Assembly (NCBI RefSeq): GCF_027594785.1
Contig: NZ_CP075584.1
Span: forward strand, 2,604,001-2,668,000
Reading direction: 5' to 3'
Origin: Cryobacterium breve
GTDB lineage: Bacteria; Actinomycetota; Actinomycetes; Actinomycetales; Microbacteriaceae
DNA: 64,000 nucleotides
Under the pieces are notes generated by a model. The model was not told the origin of the DNA. It was given only the letters and a program-made list of their open reading frames with translations, and ran no database searches. Both the position numbers and the translations under genes were made by a program. Numbering within the stretch: the first letter of the stretch is position 1; every line of letters begins with the position of its first letter. Below are positions 27,158 to 36,300 of the stretch, one piece after another.

Positions 27158-27991
27158 TCAGCGGGGCAGGGCGTCCAGGATGCCGGCGCGCACCTCGGCG
27201 AGGCGGGCGCGCAGGTCCGAGACGGTCGCGGCGGGCACCCGGGCGTGCACGGCCTGCTTGCGCAGGTCGGCGCGAAGTTGCTGGCGGAACTCGTTGAGCA
27301 CGAGGTCGGCCTCACGTAGCGCGCGATTGGACTCGAGGCGACGATCTGTCCCGTTCGGCGAATCCTGGCCCTCCGCCCCGGCCGAACCCGCACCCGTTGG
27401 AGCCGAGCCTGCGGTACCGGAACCCGCAGCGCCGGCGGAACCCGCAGCGCCGGCGGAACCCGCGGCATCCGCGGGGCTGTCCGCGCCCGGGTATCCCGTA
27501 CCGGCACCCGTACCGGCACCAGCGCCCGTGCCCGGGACGGCGGAACCGGTGGTGGGACTCGAACCCCCACGTCCTCGCCCGCCCGCTCCGAAGCCGGCGT
27601 CGTCTCTGGCCTGCCGGGCGGCCGCCGCGAGGTCGGTGCGCAGGCTCGTCATCGCCGCGGCGACCCCGGACCGCACCTCGTCCGCGAGCCGGCGCACGGA
27701 GTCGGTGACCTCGTTCTCGAGGGCGTCGAGGTCGCCCCCGCGCGCGAGGAGTTCGGCGCGTCCGGCGTCGGTGATCTCGTAGACGGTCTTGCGCCCATCC
27801 GTCGACTTGGTGACGAGGCCCTCTTCCTCGAGTTTGGCCAGTCGCGGGTAGATCGTGCCCGCGCTCGGGATATAGGTGCCGCCGAAGCGGTCGCTGAGCG
27901 CCTGGATCAGCTCGTAGCCGTGCCGTGGCTGCTCGGCGAGCAGGCTCAGCAGGTAGAGCCGCAGGCTGCCGTGGGCGAAGACGGGGGTCAT
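27158..27991 (-). CDS. PadR-family transcriptional regulator with Gly/Ala-rich insertion
   Basis: 277 residues. PadR winged helix at the N-terminus: HGSLRLYLLSLLAEQPRHGY, GTYIPSAGTIYPRLAKLEEE and TVYEITDAGRAELLARGGD. It is followed by a long Gly/Ala/Ser/Thr-rich linker (about residues 135-205) and a C-terminal coiled segment (NEFRQQLRADLRKQAVHARV). The start overlaps the DUF4097 stop (ATGA, 27988-27991), so the two are coupled, with DUF4097 first. It likely represses this operon through the palindromes at 28980-29019. Confidence 0.88.
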   Translation of the reverse strand: MTPVFAHGSLRLYLLSLLAEQPRHGYELIQALSDRFGGTYIPSAGTIYPRLAKLEEEGLVTKSTDGRKTVYEITDAGRAELLARGGDLDALENEVTDSVRRLADEVRSGVAAAMTSLRTDLAAAARQARDDAGFGAGGRGRGGSSPTTGSAVPGTGAGAGTGAGTGYPGADSPADAAGSAGAAGSAGAAGSGTAGSAPTGAGSAGAEGQDSPNGTDRRLESNRALREADLVLNEFRQQLRADLRKQAVHARVPAATVSDLRARLAEVRAGILDALPR

Positions 27992-28932
27992 GCCGAGGCC
28001 TTCGTCGTGGTGCCGTCCGGTCCGGCGGTCGTTCCCTGGCCCGCTGCCCCGGAGTCCGGGGCGGTGGATGCCGCGGGCGCGAAGGTCCCGGAGCCGGCGG
28101 CGGCGCTCGCCGGGGCATCCGTCGCCGCGGCCGGACGCCGCACGACGGAGATGTCGCCCGAGACGGAGTTCGCGTGCAGTTCGAGCCAGCTGCCCGCGAG
28201 CACGCCCGTGCTCGACTCGTAGCCCTTGCCGAAGGTGCTTTTCACGGTCTGGTCGTCGAGCTGGAGCACGCCCGAGACGGTGTTGAGGTGGTACTTGATC
28301 GGGAGGCCGGCCTCGACGCGGGCGGTGAGGTTGCCGCTCACGGTGTTCGTGTTGACGGTGTCCGGCGACCCCTCGAGGTCGAGGAACACGTTGCTCGCGA
28401 CGCCGTCGACGCTGAACCGGCGGATGCTGCCGCTCGCGGTAACGTCGCCGGAGACCGTGTGCGCGGTGATGTCGCCCGAGTGGTTGCTGACCGAGATCTC
28501 TCCGTTGATCGCGTTGAGTTCGATGTCGCCCGTGACGCCGTCGACGACCAGGTCGCCCGAAACGGTGTTGAGCTTGACGTCGCTGCGGAGGCCCGTGATG
28601 AGGGCTCCGGCCGAGATCACGCCGAGCTTGAGGGCGACGTCGCGCGGGACGGTGATGCTCACGTCGGCTCGGGCGCTGCCGCGGAAGGAGGCGAAGACCT
28701 CGATGAAGTTGTCCCAGCGCAACTGCGGGTGGTCGACTTCGAGAGTGTCGCCGTCGAGGGAGATGCGCAGGTCCTTGCCGCTGACGCTGTGCACCTCGAC
28801 GCGGGTGAACGGTTCATCGTGGCCGATGATGTCGACTTTGCCGCCGATCAGCCCGACCTTGAGCCGGTTGACGAGTTCGACGTCGATCACCCGGGTCTGC
28901 CCGGGGGCGACCAGCCATTTTTCGAGTGCCAT
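27988..28932 (-). CDS. DUF4097-family beta-helix-like protein
   Basis: 314 residues without signal peptide. The central part is a repetitive run of short strands (TVSGDLVVDGVTGDIELNAI, then similar TVSGDVTAS and TVSGNLTA units), typical of the DUF4097 putative adhesin/beta-helix family. An Ala/Ser/Thr-rich tail follows. It is encoded upstream of and overlapping the padR gene; DUF4097-PadR pairing is widespread in Actinobacteria and Firmicutes, with an unknown role, possibly at the membrane surface. Confidence 0.85.
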   Translation of the reverse strand: MALEKWLVAPGQTRVIDVELVNRLKVGLIGGKVDIIGHDEPFTRVEVHSVSGKDLRISLDGDTLEVDHPQLRWDNFIEVFASFRGSARADVSITVPRDVALKLGVISAGALITGLRSDVKLNTVSGDLVVDGVTGDIELNAINGEISVSNHSGDITAHTVSGDVTASGSIRRFSVDGVASNVFLDLEGSPDTVNTNTVSGNLTARVEAGLPIKYHLNTVSGVLQLDDQTVKSTFGKGYESSTGVLAGSWLELHANSVSGDISVVRRPAAATDAPASAAAGSGTFAPAASTAPDSGAAGQGTTAGPDGTTTKASA

Positions 28933-28979
28933 TGTGTGCTCCTTCTGTGGGCATCCGCTGTGGATGCCGGAAACTTTTT

Positions 28980-29019
28980 CGCGCTATATCGCGTCTGGTG
29001 TAACTCACGATATATCGCG
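28980..29019. promoter_or_regulatory. Tandem PadR-type operators
   Basis: CGCGCTATATCGCG (28980-28993) and CACGATATATCGCG (29006-29019) are two near-palindromes 26 bp apart, 48 and 74 bp upstream of the DUF4097 start. CGATATATCG at 29008-29017 is a perfect palindrome. Their AT-rich centres and position fit autoregulation by the PadR protein of this operon. Confidence 0.65.
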
Positions 29020-29058
29020 TTTCAGCGGTGCGCAACCCCCGTGCGCGTGGGCGCGCAG

Positions 29059-29902
29059 TTAGTAGAGGAAGATCGGCAGCCAGGCCGGGGTGTGTGCGTG
29101 CACGATCACGAGGAAGACGACGAGGTCGAAGAGCAGGTGCACGACGATGACGTAGCCGAGTGACCGGGTCAGCGCGAAGGTGAAGCCCTGCAGGAGCGCG
29201 AAGGGGAAGGTGATCAGCGGGGCCCCAGGCGCGGTAGCCGAGTTCCCAGAGGAACGAGGTGAAGATCACCGCCTGGAGCAGGTTCGCGAGCCAGTCCGGG
29301 AAGTGCCGGCGCAGCAGCGCGAACACGGTGCAGATGAAGAAGAGCTCGTCCCAGATTCCGACGAAGCCCACGCCGACGAAGAGGCGCCCGATCTCATCCG
29401 GTGCGGTGACGGTCGGCCAGTTCTGGAAGGCACCAGAGCGGATGAAATAGGTCGGCAGAATCGCATAGCCGAGCGCGATCACGACGACCAGGTATCCGAG
29501 CGCGGCGGATGTCCAGGGTCGCCCGGTGCGGATCGGGAACCGGATCGCCCGCTCGCGGTAGACGTGGCGCGAGACCAGGTACGGCAGGAGCACCGCGAGC
29601 GTGAGCACCGTCCCCATCAGCGCCATGTTCGGGTAGTCGATGTTGGCGGCGAGGGAAATGGTGCTGATCAGGAGGAGGCCGAGGGCGACGAGCGCCAGGT
29701 CCCGGGCGAGCGGGCGGTCGATGACGACGGCCGCCGCGAGGGCGAGTCCGAGGAGCAGATAACCGGCGGGGATCGAGACCGGCGTGTGCACTCCGAAGAG
29801 CAGCACCGCTGACGCTGAGACCAGGGAGGCGGGCACGAGGCGGATCGCCAGGCGCGCGCGGGGCCGCGCCGCGGCATCCGTTGCCCGGGTCGTGTCGTGC
29901 AT
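29059..29902 (-). CDS. CPBP-family intramembrane protease-like protein (frameshifted)
   Basis: 280 residues after correction. Seven or eight hydrophobic segments. The region IWDELFFICTVFALLRR corresponds to CPBP motif 1 (only one acidic pair, D-E, instead of EE). FLWELGYRAWGP and a late VIVVHLLFDLVVF supply further motif-like residues. The frame breaks in the GGGGCCCC run at 29219-29226; removing one base gives GYRAWGPLITFPFALLQGFT and a stop at 29059. The missing canonical EExxxR makes protease activity uncertain. It starts close to and divergent from the MerR gene. Confidence 0.75.
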
Positions 29903-29936
29903 GCCACATGGTACCGAATTCGATTCGGGAGACGGC

Positions 29937-29964
29937 TTGACCTTGACGCACCGTCAAGAATTAT
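29937..29964 (+). promoter_or_regulatory. MerR-type promoter with spacer palindrome
   Basis: TTGACC (29937-29942) is a -35 candidate and AATTAT (29959-29964) a -10 candidate. Between them is the perfect inverted repeat CTTGACG-CAC-CGTCAAG (29942-29958). An operator lying in the promoter spacer is the hallmark of MerR activators, and the adjacent gene is a merR. Confidence 0.6.
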
Positions 29965-30010
29965 CGTGGAGAACACAACGCCAGGAGAACACAACGGACG
30001 GGAAGTGAAC

Positions 30011-30799
30011 ATGGACTGGTCGATCCAGGAGATCGCGCGGCTCGCGTCGACGACGAGCCGCACCCTGCGGCACTACGGCGACGTCGGGTTGCTTCCGCCG
30101 AGCCGCATCGGTGTCAACGGCTATCGCTACTACGACGCCGTGGCGCTCGTGCGGCTGCAGCGCATCCTGATGCTGCGCGCGCTCGGGCTCGGGCTGCCCG
30201 GCATTCGCGAGGTGCTCGACAACGAGACGGATGCCGCCCGTGCCCTTGGCGCGCACCTCGCCTGGTTGCGCGGCGAGCGTGACCGCCTCGATCGCCAGAT
30301 CGGCTCGGTCGAGGACACCATCACTACCCTGAATAGGAAGGAACAGCTCATGGCAGAGAACATGTTCGACGGATTCGATCACACCGAACACAAGGAGGAG
30401 GTCGAGCGCCGCTGGGGCGCCGCGGCCTGGGCGAACGGCGACGCCTGGTGGCGCGGGATGAGCGCCGCGGAGAAGGCGGAGTGGCAGGGGCGGCAGGCGC
30501 AGGCTCCTCGCGGACTGGCGTGCGGCGGCCTCAGCCTCCGAAGCCCCTGGCGCCACGGGCGGGCTCGACCCCGCGGGAGCCGAAGCCCAGGCACTCGCGC
30601 AGCGGCAGTTCGACTGGTTGCGGGCGATCCCGGGCACCCCCGGCGGCGGGCCGGGCGGCACGGGCCCTCGAAGGAGTACTTCACGGGTCTCGGCGAGATG
30701 TACGTCGCCGACGAGCGCTTCGCCGCGAACTACGGCGGCCCCGCCGGGGCGGCCTTCGTGCGCGCGGCCCTCCAGGCGTACGCCGACCGCAACCTCTAA
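30011..30799 (+). CDS. MerR-family activator with TipAS-like ligand domain (two frameshifts)
   Basis: 262 residues after correction. MerR helix-turn-helix: WSIQEIARLASTTSRTLRHY, GLLPPSRIGVNGYRYYDAVA. The dimerisation helix is followed by a TipAS-like domain beginning MFDGFDHTEHKEEVERRWGA and ending YVADERFAANYGGPAGAAFV. Frame breaks: 30501-30505 (AGGCT for AGCT) and 30665-30667 (one C missing from a C run). Both corrections together restore WQGRQAQLLADWRAAASASE and PSKEYFTGLGE. By family it senses thiopeptides or other drugs and activates target promoters, including its own. Confidence 0.85.
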   Translation: MDWSIQEIARLASTTSRTLRHYGDVGLLPPSRIGVNGYRYYDAVALVRLQRILMLRALGLGLPGIREVLDNETDAARALGAHLAWLRGERDRLDRQIGSVEDTITTLNRKEQLMAENMFDGFDHTEHKEEVERRWGAAAWANGDAWWRGMSAAEKAEWQGRQAQAPRGLACGGLSLRSPWRHGRARPRGSRSPGTRAAAVRLVAGDPGHPRRRAGRHGPSKEYFTGLGEMYVADERFAANYGGPAGAAFVRAALQAYADRNL

Positions 30800-30816
30800 C
30801 CGCGGCATCCGCCCCC

Positions 30817-30901
30817 AACCAATTCGACGGAATTTTTACGTTTTTGGCCCCGAAAGAGCGCTCCCAGGCGCAATTTTCCCAAAATCTCCGTCGAATTGGT
30901 T
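30817..30901. repeat. Inverted-repeat element family A, copy 2 (overlaps a gene end)
   Basis: Ends AACCAATTCGACGGA (30817-30831) and TCCGTCGAATTGGTT (30887-30901) are perfect reverse complements. The last 21 codons and the stop of the YczE-like gene (minus strand) lie inside it. Interior GAAAGAGCGC resembles GAGAGAGCGC in copy A3. Confidence 0.85.
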
Positions 30902-31528
30902 AGGCGTCTCGGGTGCGGGGGCGAGTGAAGCGGGCGCGGGCGTCCGGGGCGCCGGGAGCGGCAGGGCGAGGCGGGGGATGGTCCACTGGCAAAGCGGGCC
31001 GACGAGCGCCGCGAAGAGCACGGTGCCGATGCCGACATTCCCGCCGAGCGCCCAGCCGAGTGCGAGCACGGTGCCCTCGATGCCGGTGCGCACGATCCAG
31101 ATCGGCCAGCCGGTGCGGCGGTGCAGGCCGGTCATCAGGCCGTCGCGGGGCCCGGGGCCGAGGTGTGCACCGATGTAGAGGCCGGTCGCGACGGCGAGCA
31201 GCAGCACGCCCGCCGCGAAGAGCAGCGCACGCAGCCACAGGTCGAGACCCGCCGGCACGAGCCAGAGGCCGACATCCACAGACGGGCCGACGAGGAGCGC
31301 GTTGATCACGGTACCCACGCCCGGCTTCTGGCGCAGCGGGATCCAGAAGAGCAGCACGACGCCGCTCAGGATCACCGTCAGCAGGCCGAACCCGAGGTGG
31401 GTGTGGCCGTCGATGCCCTGGGTGAGCACGTCCCAGGGCGCGACCCCGATCGCGCCGCGCACCATCAGCGCGATCGCGATGCCGTACAGGAAGAGGCCAA
31501 TAAGCAGCTGGATGAGGCGACGGGTCAT
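30836..31528 (-). CDS. YczE/YyaS-like membrane protein whose C-terminus is encoded by an inverted-repeat element
   Basis: 230 residues. Five hydrophobic segments starting RRLIQLLIGLFLYGIAIALM, with GAIGVAPWDVLTQGI and YIGAHLGPGPRDGLMTGLH, patterns of the YczE/YitT-like family. ATG 31528 is preferred to a TTG three codons upstream. After a Pro/Ala-rich stretch, the last 21 residues (NQFDGDFGKIAPGSALSGPK and one more) are translated from element A2, so the natural stop was probably lost when the element inserted. It is divergent from a MocR regulator, a pairing also seen in Firmicutes (yczE-ycxD). Confidence 0.82.
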   Translation of the reverse strand: MTRRLIQLLIGLFLYGIAIALMVRGAIGVAPWDVLTQGIDGHTHLGFGLLTVILSGVVLLFWIPLRQKPGVGTVINALLVGPSVDVGLWLVPAGLDLWLRALLFAAGVLLLAVATGLYIGAHLGPGPRDGLMTGLHRRTGWPIWIVRTGIEGTVLALGWALGGNVGIGTVLFAALVGPLCQWTIPRLALPLPAPRTPAPASLAPAPETPNQFDGDFGKIAPGSALSGPKT

Positions 31529-31591
31529 GGAAACCAATCCAATTGCACAAGTGGCCTGTGATCAAGTAGCCAATCTGTCTAGAGTGGCCTC

Positions 31592-33192
31592 ATGTCGGAA
31601 ATCCAGCTCAGCGCCCGTGCCCTCGAGTCGAAGCTCGGCGAGTGGCGCACCGGCGGCAGCGCCTACCGGGGGCTCGCCGATCGCATCCGCCTGCTCGCGC
31701 TCGACGGCCGCCTCACCGCGGGTACCCGCCTGCCCGCCGAACGCGAGCTGGGCCTGCGGCTCGGGTTGAGCCGCACCACCGTGACGGCCGCCTACCGCGA
31801 GCCTGCGTTCCGCCGGGCTGCTCTCGAGCGTGCGCGGCTCTGGCAGCGTGGTGCGGCTGCCGGGCTCCGGCGCCGCCTCCAGCGCGGGGGACGGCCCGGG
31901 CTCCGGGAGCGCGTCGGGTGACAACGGCGTCCTCGATCTCAGCAAGGCGACGATGTCGGCGCTCGGCGGGCTGGCGGATGTCGCCGCGCGCGCAGCAGAA
32001 GACCTCTCGCGCCACCTGGACGGTCCGGGTTTCGACCCCGTCGGCATCCCGGAGTTGCGCGCCGCGATCGCCGAACGGTACCGGGTGCGGGGCCTTCCGA
32101 CCGACCCGGAGCAGATCATGGTCACGATCGGGGCCCAGCATGCGATCGCACTGCTCGCCCGGGTACTCGTCAGCCGCGGCGACCGGGTGCTGATCGAACA
32201 GCCGAGTTACCCGCACGCGGTCGAAGCGTTCCGTGCCGCCGGGGCGCGGCTCGTACCGGTGAGCGTGACGGCGCGGGGGAGCGCAGGTTCCGCGGCGGAA
32301 TCGGGTGCGCAGGCGGGCCGGGTCGGCGGCAGGCTCCGATCCAGACGGCTCCTCCGGCTGGGACGAACCCGCCCTGCTCCAGGCACTCCGGGGCAGCAAT
32401 CCCGTGCTCGGCTACCTGATGCCCGACTTCCACAACCCGACCGGGCAGACGATGCCCGCCGAGCAGCGGACCCGCGTGATCGAGGCCGCCTCCCGGCAGG
32501 GCACGGTCCTCATCGCGGACGAGACCATGGGCGAGCTCGGCATCGACCGTCCGGGAGATTTCATGCCGTTCGCGGCATACGCGCCGGGCGAGCGGGGGAG
32601 TGCGGGAATCAACGGCTATGGGATGGACTCCGGCGACGGCACGGGCGCCGGCGTCCGCGGCACGGTCGTCACGGTCGGGTCGGTGGGCAAGACCATTTGG
32701 GGCGGCCTGCGCATCGGCTGGATCCGGGCCGAGCCCGCCCTGATCCGCCGCCTGGTCGCCGCACGCACGGCCACGGACATGGGCACGCCGATCCTCGAGC
32801 AACTCATCGTCACCCGGATGCTCCCGGAGATGCCGGCGATTCTCGAGCGTCGCAGCCACGAGCTCCGCGACGGACGTGACCACCTCAAGGCACTCCTCGC
32901 CGCGCGCTTCCCCGACTGGACAGTGCCGCACGTCGACGGCGGCCTCACCGCGTGGGTCAACCTCGGTCGCCCGGTGAGCTCCCAGCTCGCGCTCGCCGCG
33001 CGCAACCACGGCCTGCTCGTGCCGGCCGGGCCCCGCTTCGGCGTCGACGGCGCCTTCGAACGATTCCTGCGGGTCCCGTTCTGCCACAGCGCGGTCGAGA
33101 TGGAACGCGCGGTGGATGCCCTGGGCCTGGCCTGGGGGTCACTGCTGCGGCATCCGCTGCCCGACACCGGGTACCTCGCCGACGTCGTCTGA
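31592..33192 (+). CDS. MocR-type regulator (GntR helix-turn-helix plus aminotransferase domain), two frameshifts
   Basis: 532 residues after correction. GntR winged helix: GLADRIRLLALDGRLTAGTR, LPAERELGLRLGLSRTTVTA. After a Gly/Ser linker comes a class-I aminotransferase-like domain with MPDFHNPTGQTMP and the PLP lysine in SVGKTIWGGLRIGW. Breaks at 31800-31804 (AGCCT) and 32331-32335 (AGGCT) disappear when one base is removed from each, giving AYRELRSAGLLSSVRGSG and GGSSDPDGSSGWDEPALL. PLP-binding regulators of this class control PLP synthesis, transport or amino-acid metabolism; the divergent YczE-like gene is the likely target. Confidence 0.88.
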
Positions 33193-33200
33193 CCCTGACG

Positions 33201-33280
33201 AATTCGACGGAGATTTTGGGTTTCCGACGCCGAGAGAGCGCGATCTAAGCGCTTTCCGGGCAAAGACTCCGTCGAATTGG
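33201..33280. repeat. Inverted-repeat element family A, copy 3
   Basis: Arms AATTCGACGGAG (33201-33212) and CTCCGTCGAATT (33267-33278), preceded by TGACG as in copy A1 and followed by GG. It begins 9 bp after the mocR stop and ends 79 bp before the RND start. The rest of this 166-bp gap shows no gene. Confidence 0.85.
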
Positions 33281-33358
33281 TGAGGGCCCGGGCCCTGCGC
33301 GCCGAACCCGAGGTGCAAAACGCGACACGCCTGTCACAGCGCGATGCGATACTGAGCC

Positions 33359-36300
33359 ATGCATTTTCTCGCCGTGCTGAGCATGAAGAACAGGGCCCTG
33401 ATCGCCCTGATCACGATCGTCGCCGCCATCTTCGGCAGCCTCGCCCTCACGAGCCTCAAGCAGGAACTGATTCCCTCCCTGCAACTACCGCAGTTGCTCG
33501 TCTCCACGAGCTATCCGGGCGCCTCGCCCGAGGTCGTCAACGACGACGTCTCGACCCCCATCGAGACCGCTATCCAGGGCATCGCCGGCCTCGAATCCAC
33601 CTCGACGACGAGCAGCACGAACTCCTCGCTCGTGAGCGCCACGTTCACATACGGCACAGACCTCGTCAAGGCCGAATCGCGCATCAGCCAGGCGATCAAC
33701 CGCATCAAGACCCGCCTGCCTGACAACCTCGACCCGCAGGTGATCAGCGGCAGCATCGACGATTTCCCGGTCATCTCCCTCGCCGTCTCCGGCGGCGACC
33801 AGGCCACCCTCGCCGACGACCTCAAGCGCAGCGTGCTCGGCGACATCCGCGACGTGTCCGGGGTGCGCGAGGCCGCGCTCGTCGGCGACGTCGGCCGCCG
33901 GGTGACCATCACAGCGGATGCCGCTGCCCTGGCCACCCGCGGCCTCAGCACGCAGGCGATCCGTTCCGCGTTGCAGCAGAACGGCGCGCTCATCCCCGCC
34001 GGCTCGCTCACCGAGGGCGACAAGACCCTGTCCGTGCAAGCCGGCGGCAAGCTGACCTCCGCCGCGGACATCGCCGCCCTGCCGCTGCTCGGCACCGGTG
34101 CCGGCACTGCACCCGGCGCCGGTGCGGTCACCGCCCCGGGTGCCGCGCCCGCCGCCCCGCCCACTATCGGTGACGTCGCCACGGTCGTGCTCGGCGAGAA
34201 CCCCGTCGCGAGCATCTCCCGCGTCAACGGCAAGCCGGCCCTCACGATCGCGGTCACCAAGGTGCCCGCCGCCAACACGGTCGACGTGTCCACGGCCGTC
34301 CGGGCGATCCTCCCGAAGCTCCAGGACGCCGTGCCCGGCACGACCTTCACCGTCGTCTTCGACCAGGCCCCGTTCATCCAGGAGTCGATCAACTCGCTCA
34401 CCCAGGAGGGCATCCTCGGACTCGTGTTCGCCGTGCTGGTGATCCTCGTCTTCCTGCTCTCGGTGCGGGCGACGCTCGTCACCGCGATCTCGATCCCGAC
34501 CTCCGTGCTGATCACGTTCATCGGCCTGCAGGGCGTCGGATACTCGCTCAACATCCTCACTCTCGGCGCCCTCACGATCGCGATCGGCCGCGTCGTCGAC
34601 GACTCGATCGTCGTCATCGAGAACATCAAGCGCCACCTCGTGCCCGGGGCGGACCGATCCGAGACCATCGTCGAGGCCGTGCGCGAGGTCGCCGGGGCGA
34701 TCACCGCGTCGACGATCACGACCGTCACGGTCTTCCTGCCGATCGCCTTCGTCGGCGGGTCGACCGGCGAACTCTTCCGCCCCTTCGCCCTGACCGTCAC
34801 GATCGCGCTGCTGGCCTCCCTGCTCGTCTCGCTCACGATCGTGCCCGTGCTCGCCTACTGGTTCCTGCGCGCCCCGAATCCGAAGCCCGCCACGTCGCCG
34901 AAGACCGCCAAGCCTGCGAGGCCTGAGAAGACGCCGAAGTCCGCCGAGCCGGGCACAATTCCCGAGACGGCCCCGGTCCTCGCGGCAACGGATGCCGCCA
35001 CCGGCGAGGCCGCCACCGCGCCCGTTTCGGCGGAATCAGACCGCGACCGCGCCGGTTTCGGCAGCCCGCTCCCGAAACCGCAGGCGCGGGCTGCCGAAAC
35101 CGGCGCGGCGGCGGACCCGCTCGGCGAGTCCGTCCTCGCGGCGACCCCCGCGACCTCCACCGCTGCGGCACCCGCGACCGCGTCCCGGCGCACCCGGCGC
35201 GCGGCATCCGCTCCCGCGACCGCGATCGCAGAGGAGCCGAGCCGGCTGCAGACCGGATACCTGCCGATCATCCGGTGGACGCTCCGGCACGCGGTCGTCA
35301 CACTGCTGCTCTCGGTGCTCGTGCTCGGCGGGACGGTCGCGATCATCCCGTTCATGAAGGTCAACTTCCTCGGCTCGACCGGTCAGACCACGTTCCGGGT
35401 GGCCCAGGCTCTCCCTGTCGGCACGAGCCTCGCCGCCCAGGACACCGCCTCGACGACGGTCGAAACAGCTTTGCGCAGCACTCCGGGCGTGAAGATCGTC
35501 CAGGTATCGATCGGCGGCGGCAGCGCCCTCGCCGCGTTCGCCGGGGGAGCGCCGACCACGAGCACAGTGAGCTACTCGATCACGACCGACGGAGTGGCCA
35601 AGCCCGACGCCGTTCAGGACGCCGTCCGCGGCAAGCTCGCCGCGCTCACCGACGTCGGCGACTTCTCCGTCACGGCCGGCGGCGGCTTCGGCGGCACCTC
35701 GGACATCGCCGTCGACATCACCGCGGCGAACGGCGCCGACCTGCAGAAAGCGAGCGACAGCATCCTCGCCGCCGTGAAGAAGCTCGACGCGATCAAGGAG
35801 AGCTCGAGCAACCTTGCCGCGTCCCGGCCCTACCTCGCCGTGAAGATCGACCGCACGAAGGCCGCTGCGGCGGGCCTGAGCGAGCTCGCCCTCGGCAGTC
35901 TCGTCTCGCAGGCGATGCAGCCGAGCATCGTCGGGTCGATCGTCATCAACGAGGCGAACCTGTCCGTGTACCTCACCGGGGCCAGCTCGCCGACCACGAC
36001 GGCCGCGCTCGCCGCCCTGCAAATCCCGACGGTCGCCGGGCCGGTCGCGCTCAGCACCCTCGCGACCGTCGCGCAGGTCGACGGCCCGGCCACCCTCACG
36101 ACCACGAAGGGCCTGCGCACCGCGACGGTCTCGGCGACGCCGAACAACAACGACCTCGGCACCGCCAACGCCCAGATGGCCACCGTGCTCGCCGACACAA
36201 CCCTGCCGACGGGCGCGACAGCGACCCTCGGCGGCGTCACGAAGGACCAGACCGACGCGTTCCAACAGCTCGGAATCGCGCTGCTCGCCGCGATCCTGAT

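Noticed and set aside
27541..27580. GGGGGTTCGAGTCCCACC-like sequence resembling the T arm of a tRNA (minus strand)
   Set aside because: No acceptor, D or anticodon arms fit around it, and it lies in frame in the Gly/Ser linker of the padR gene. Could be a chance match.
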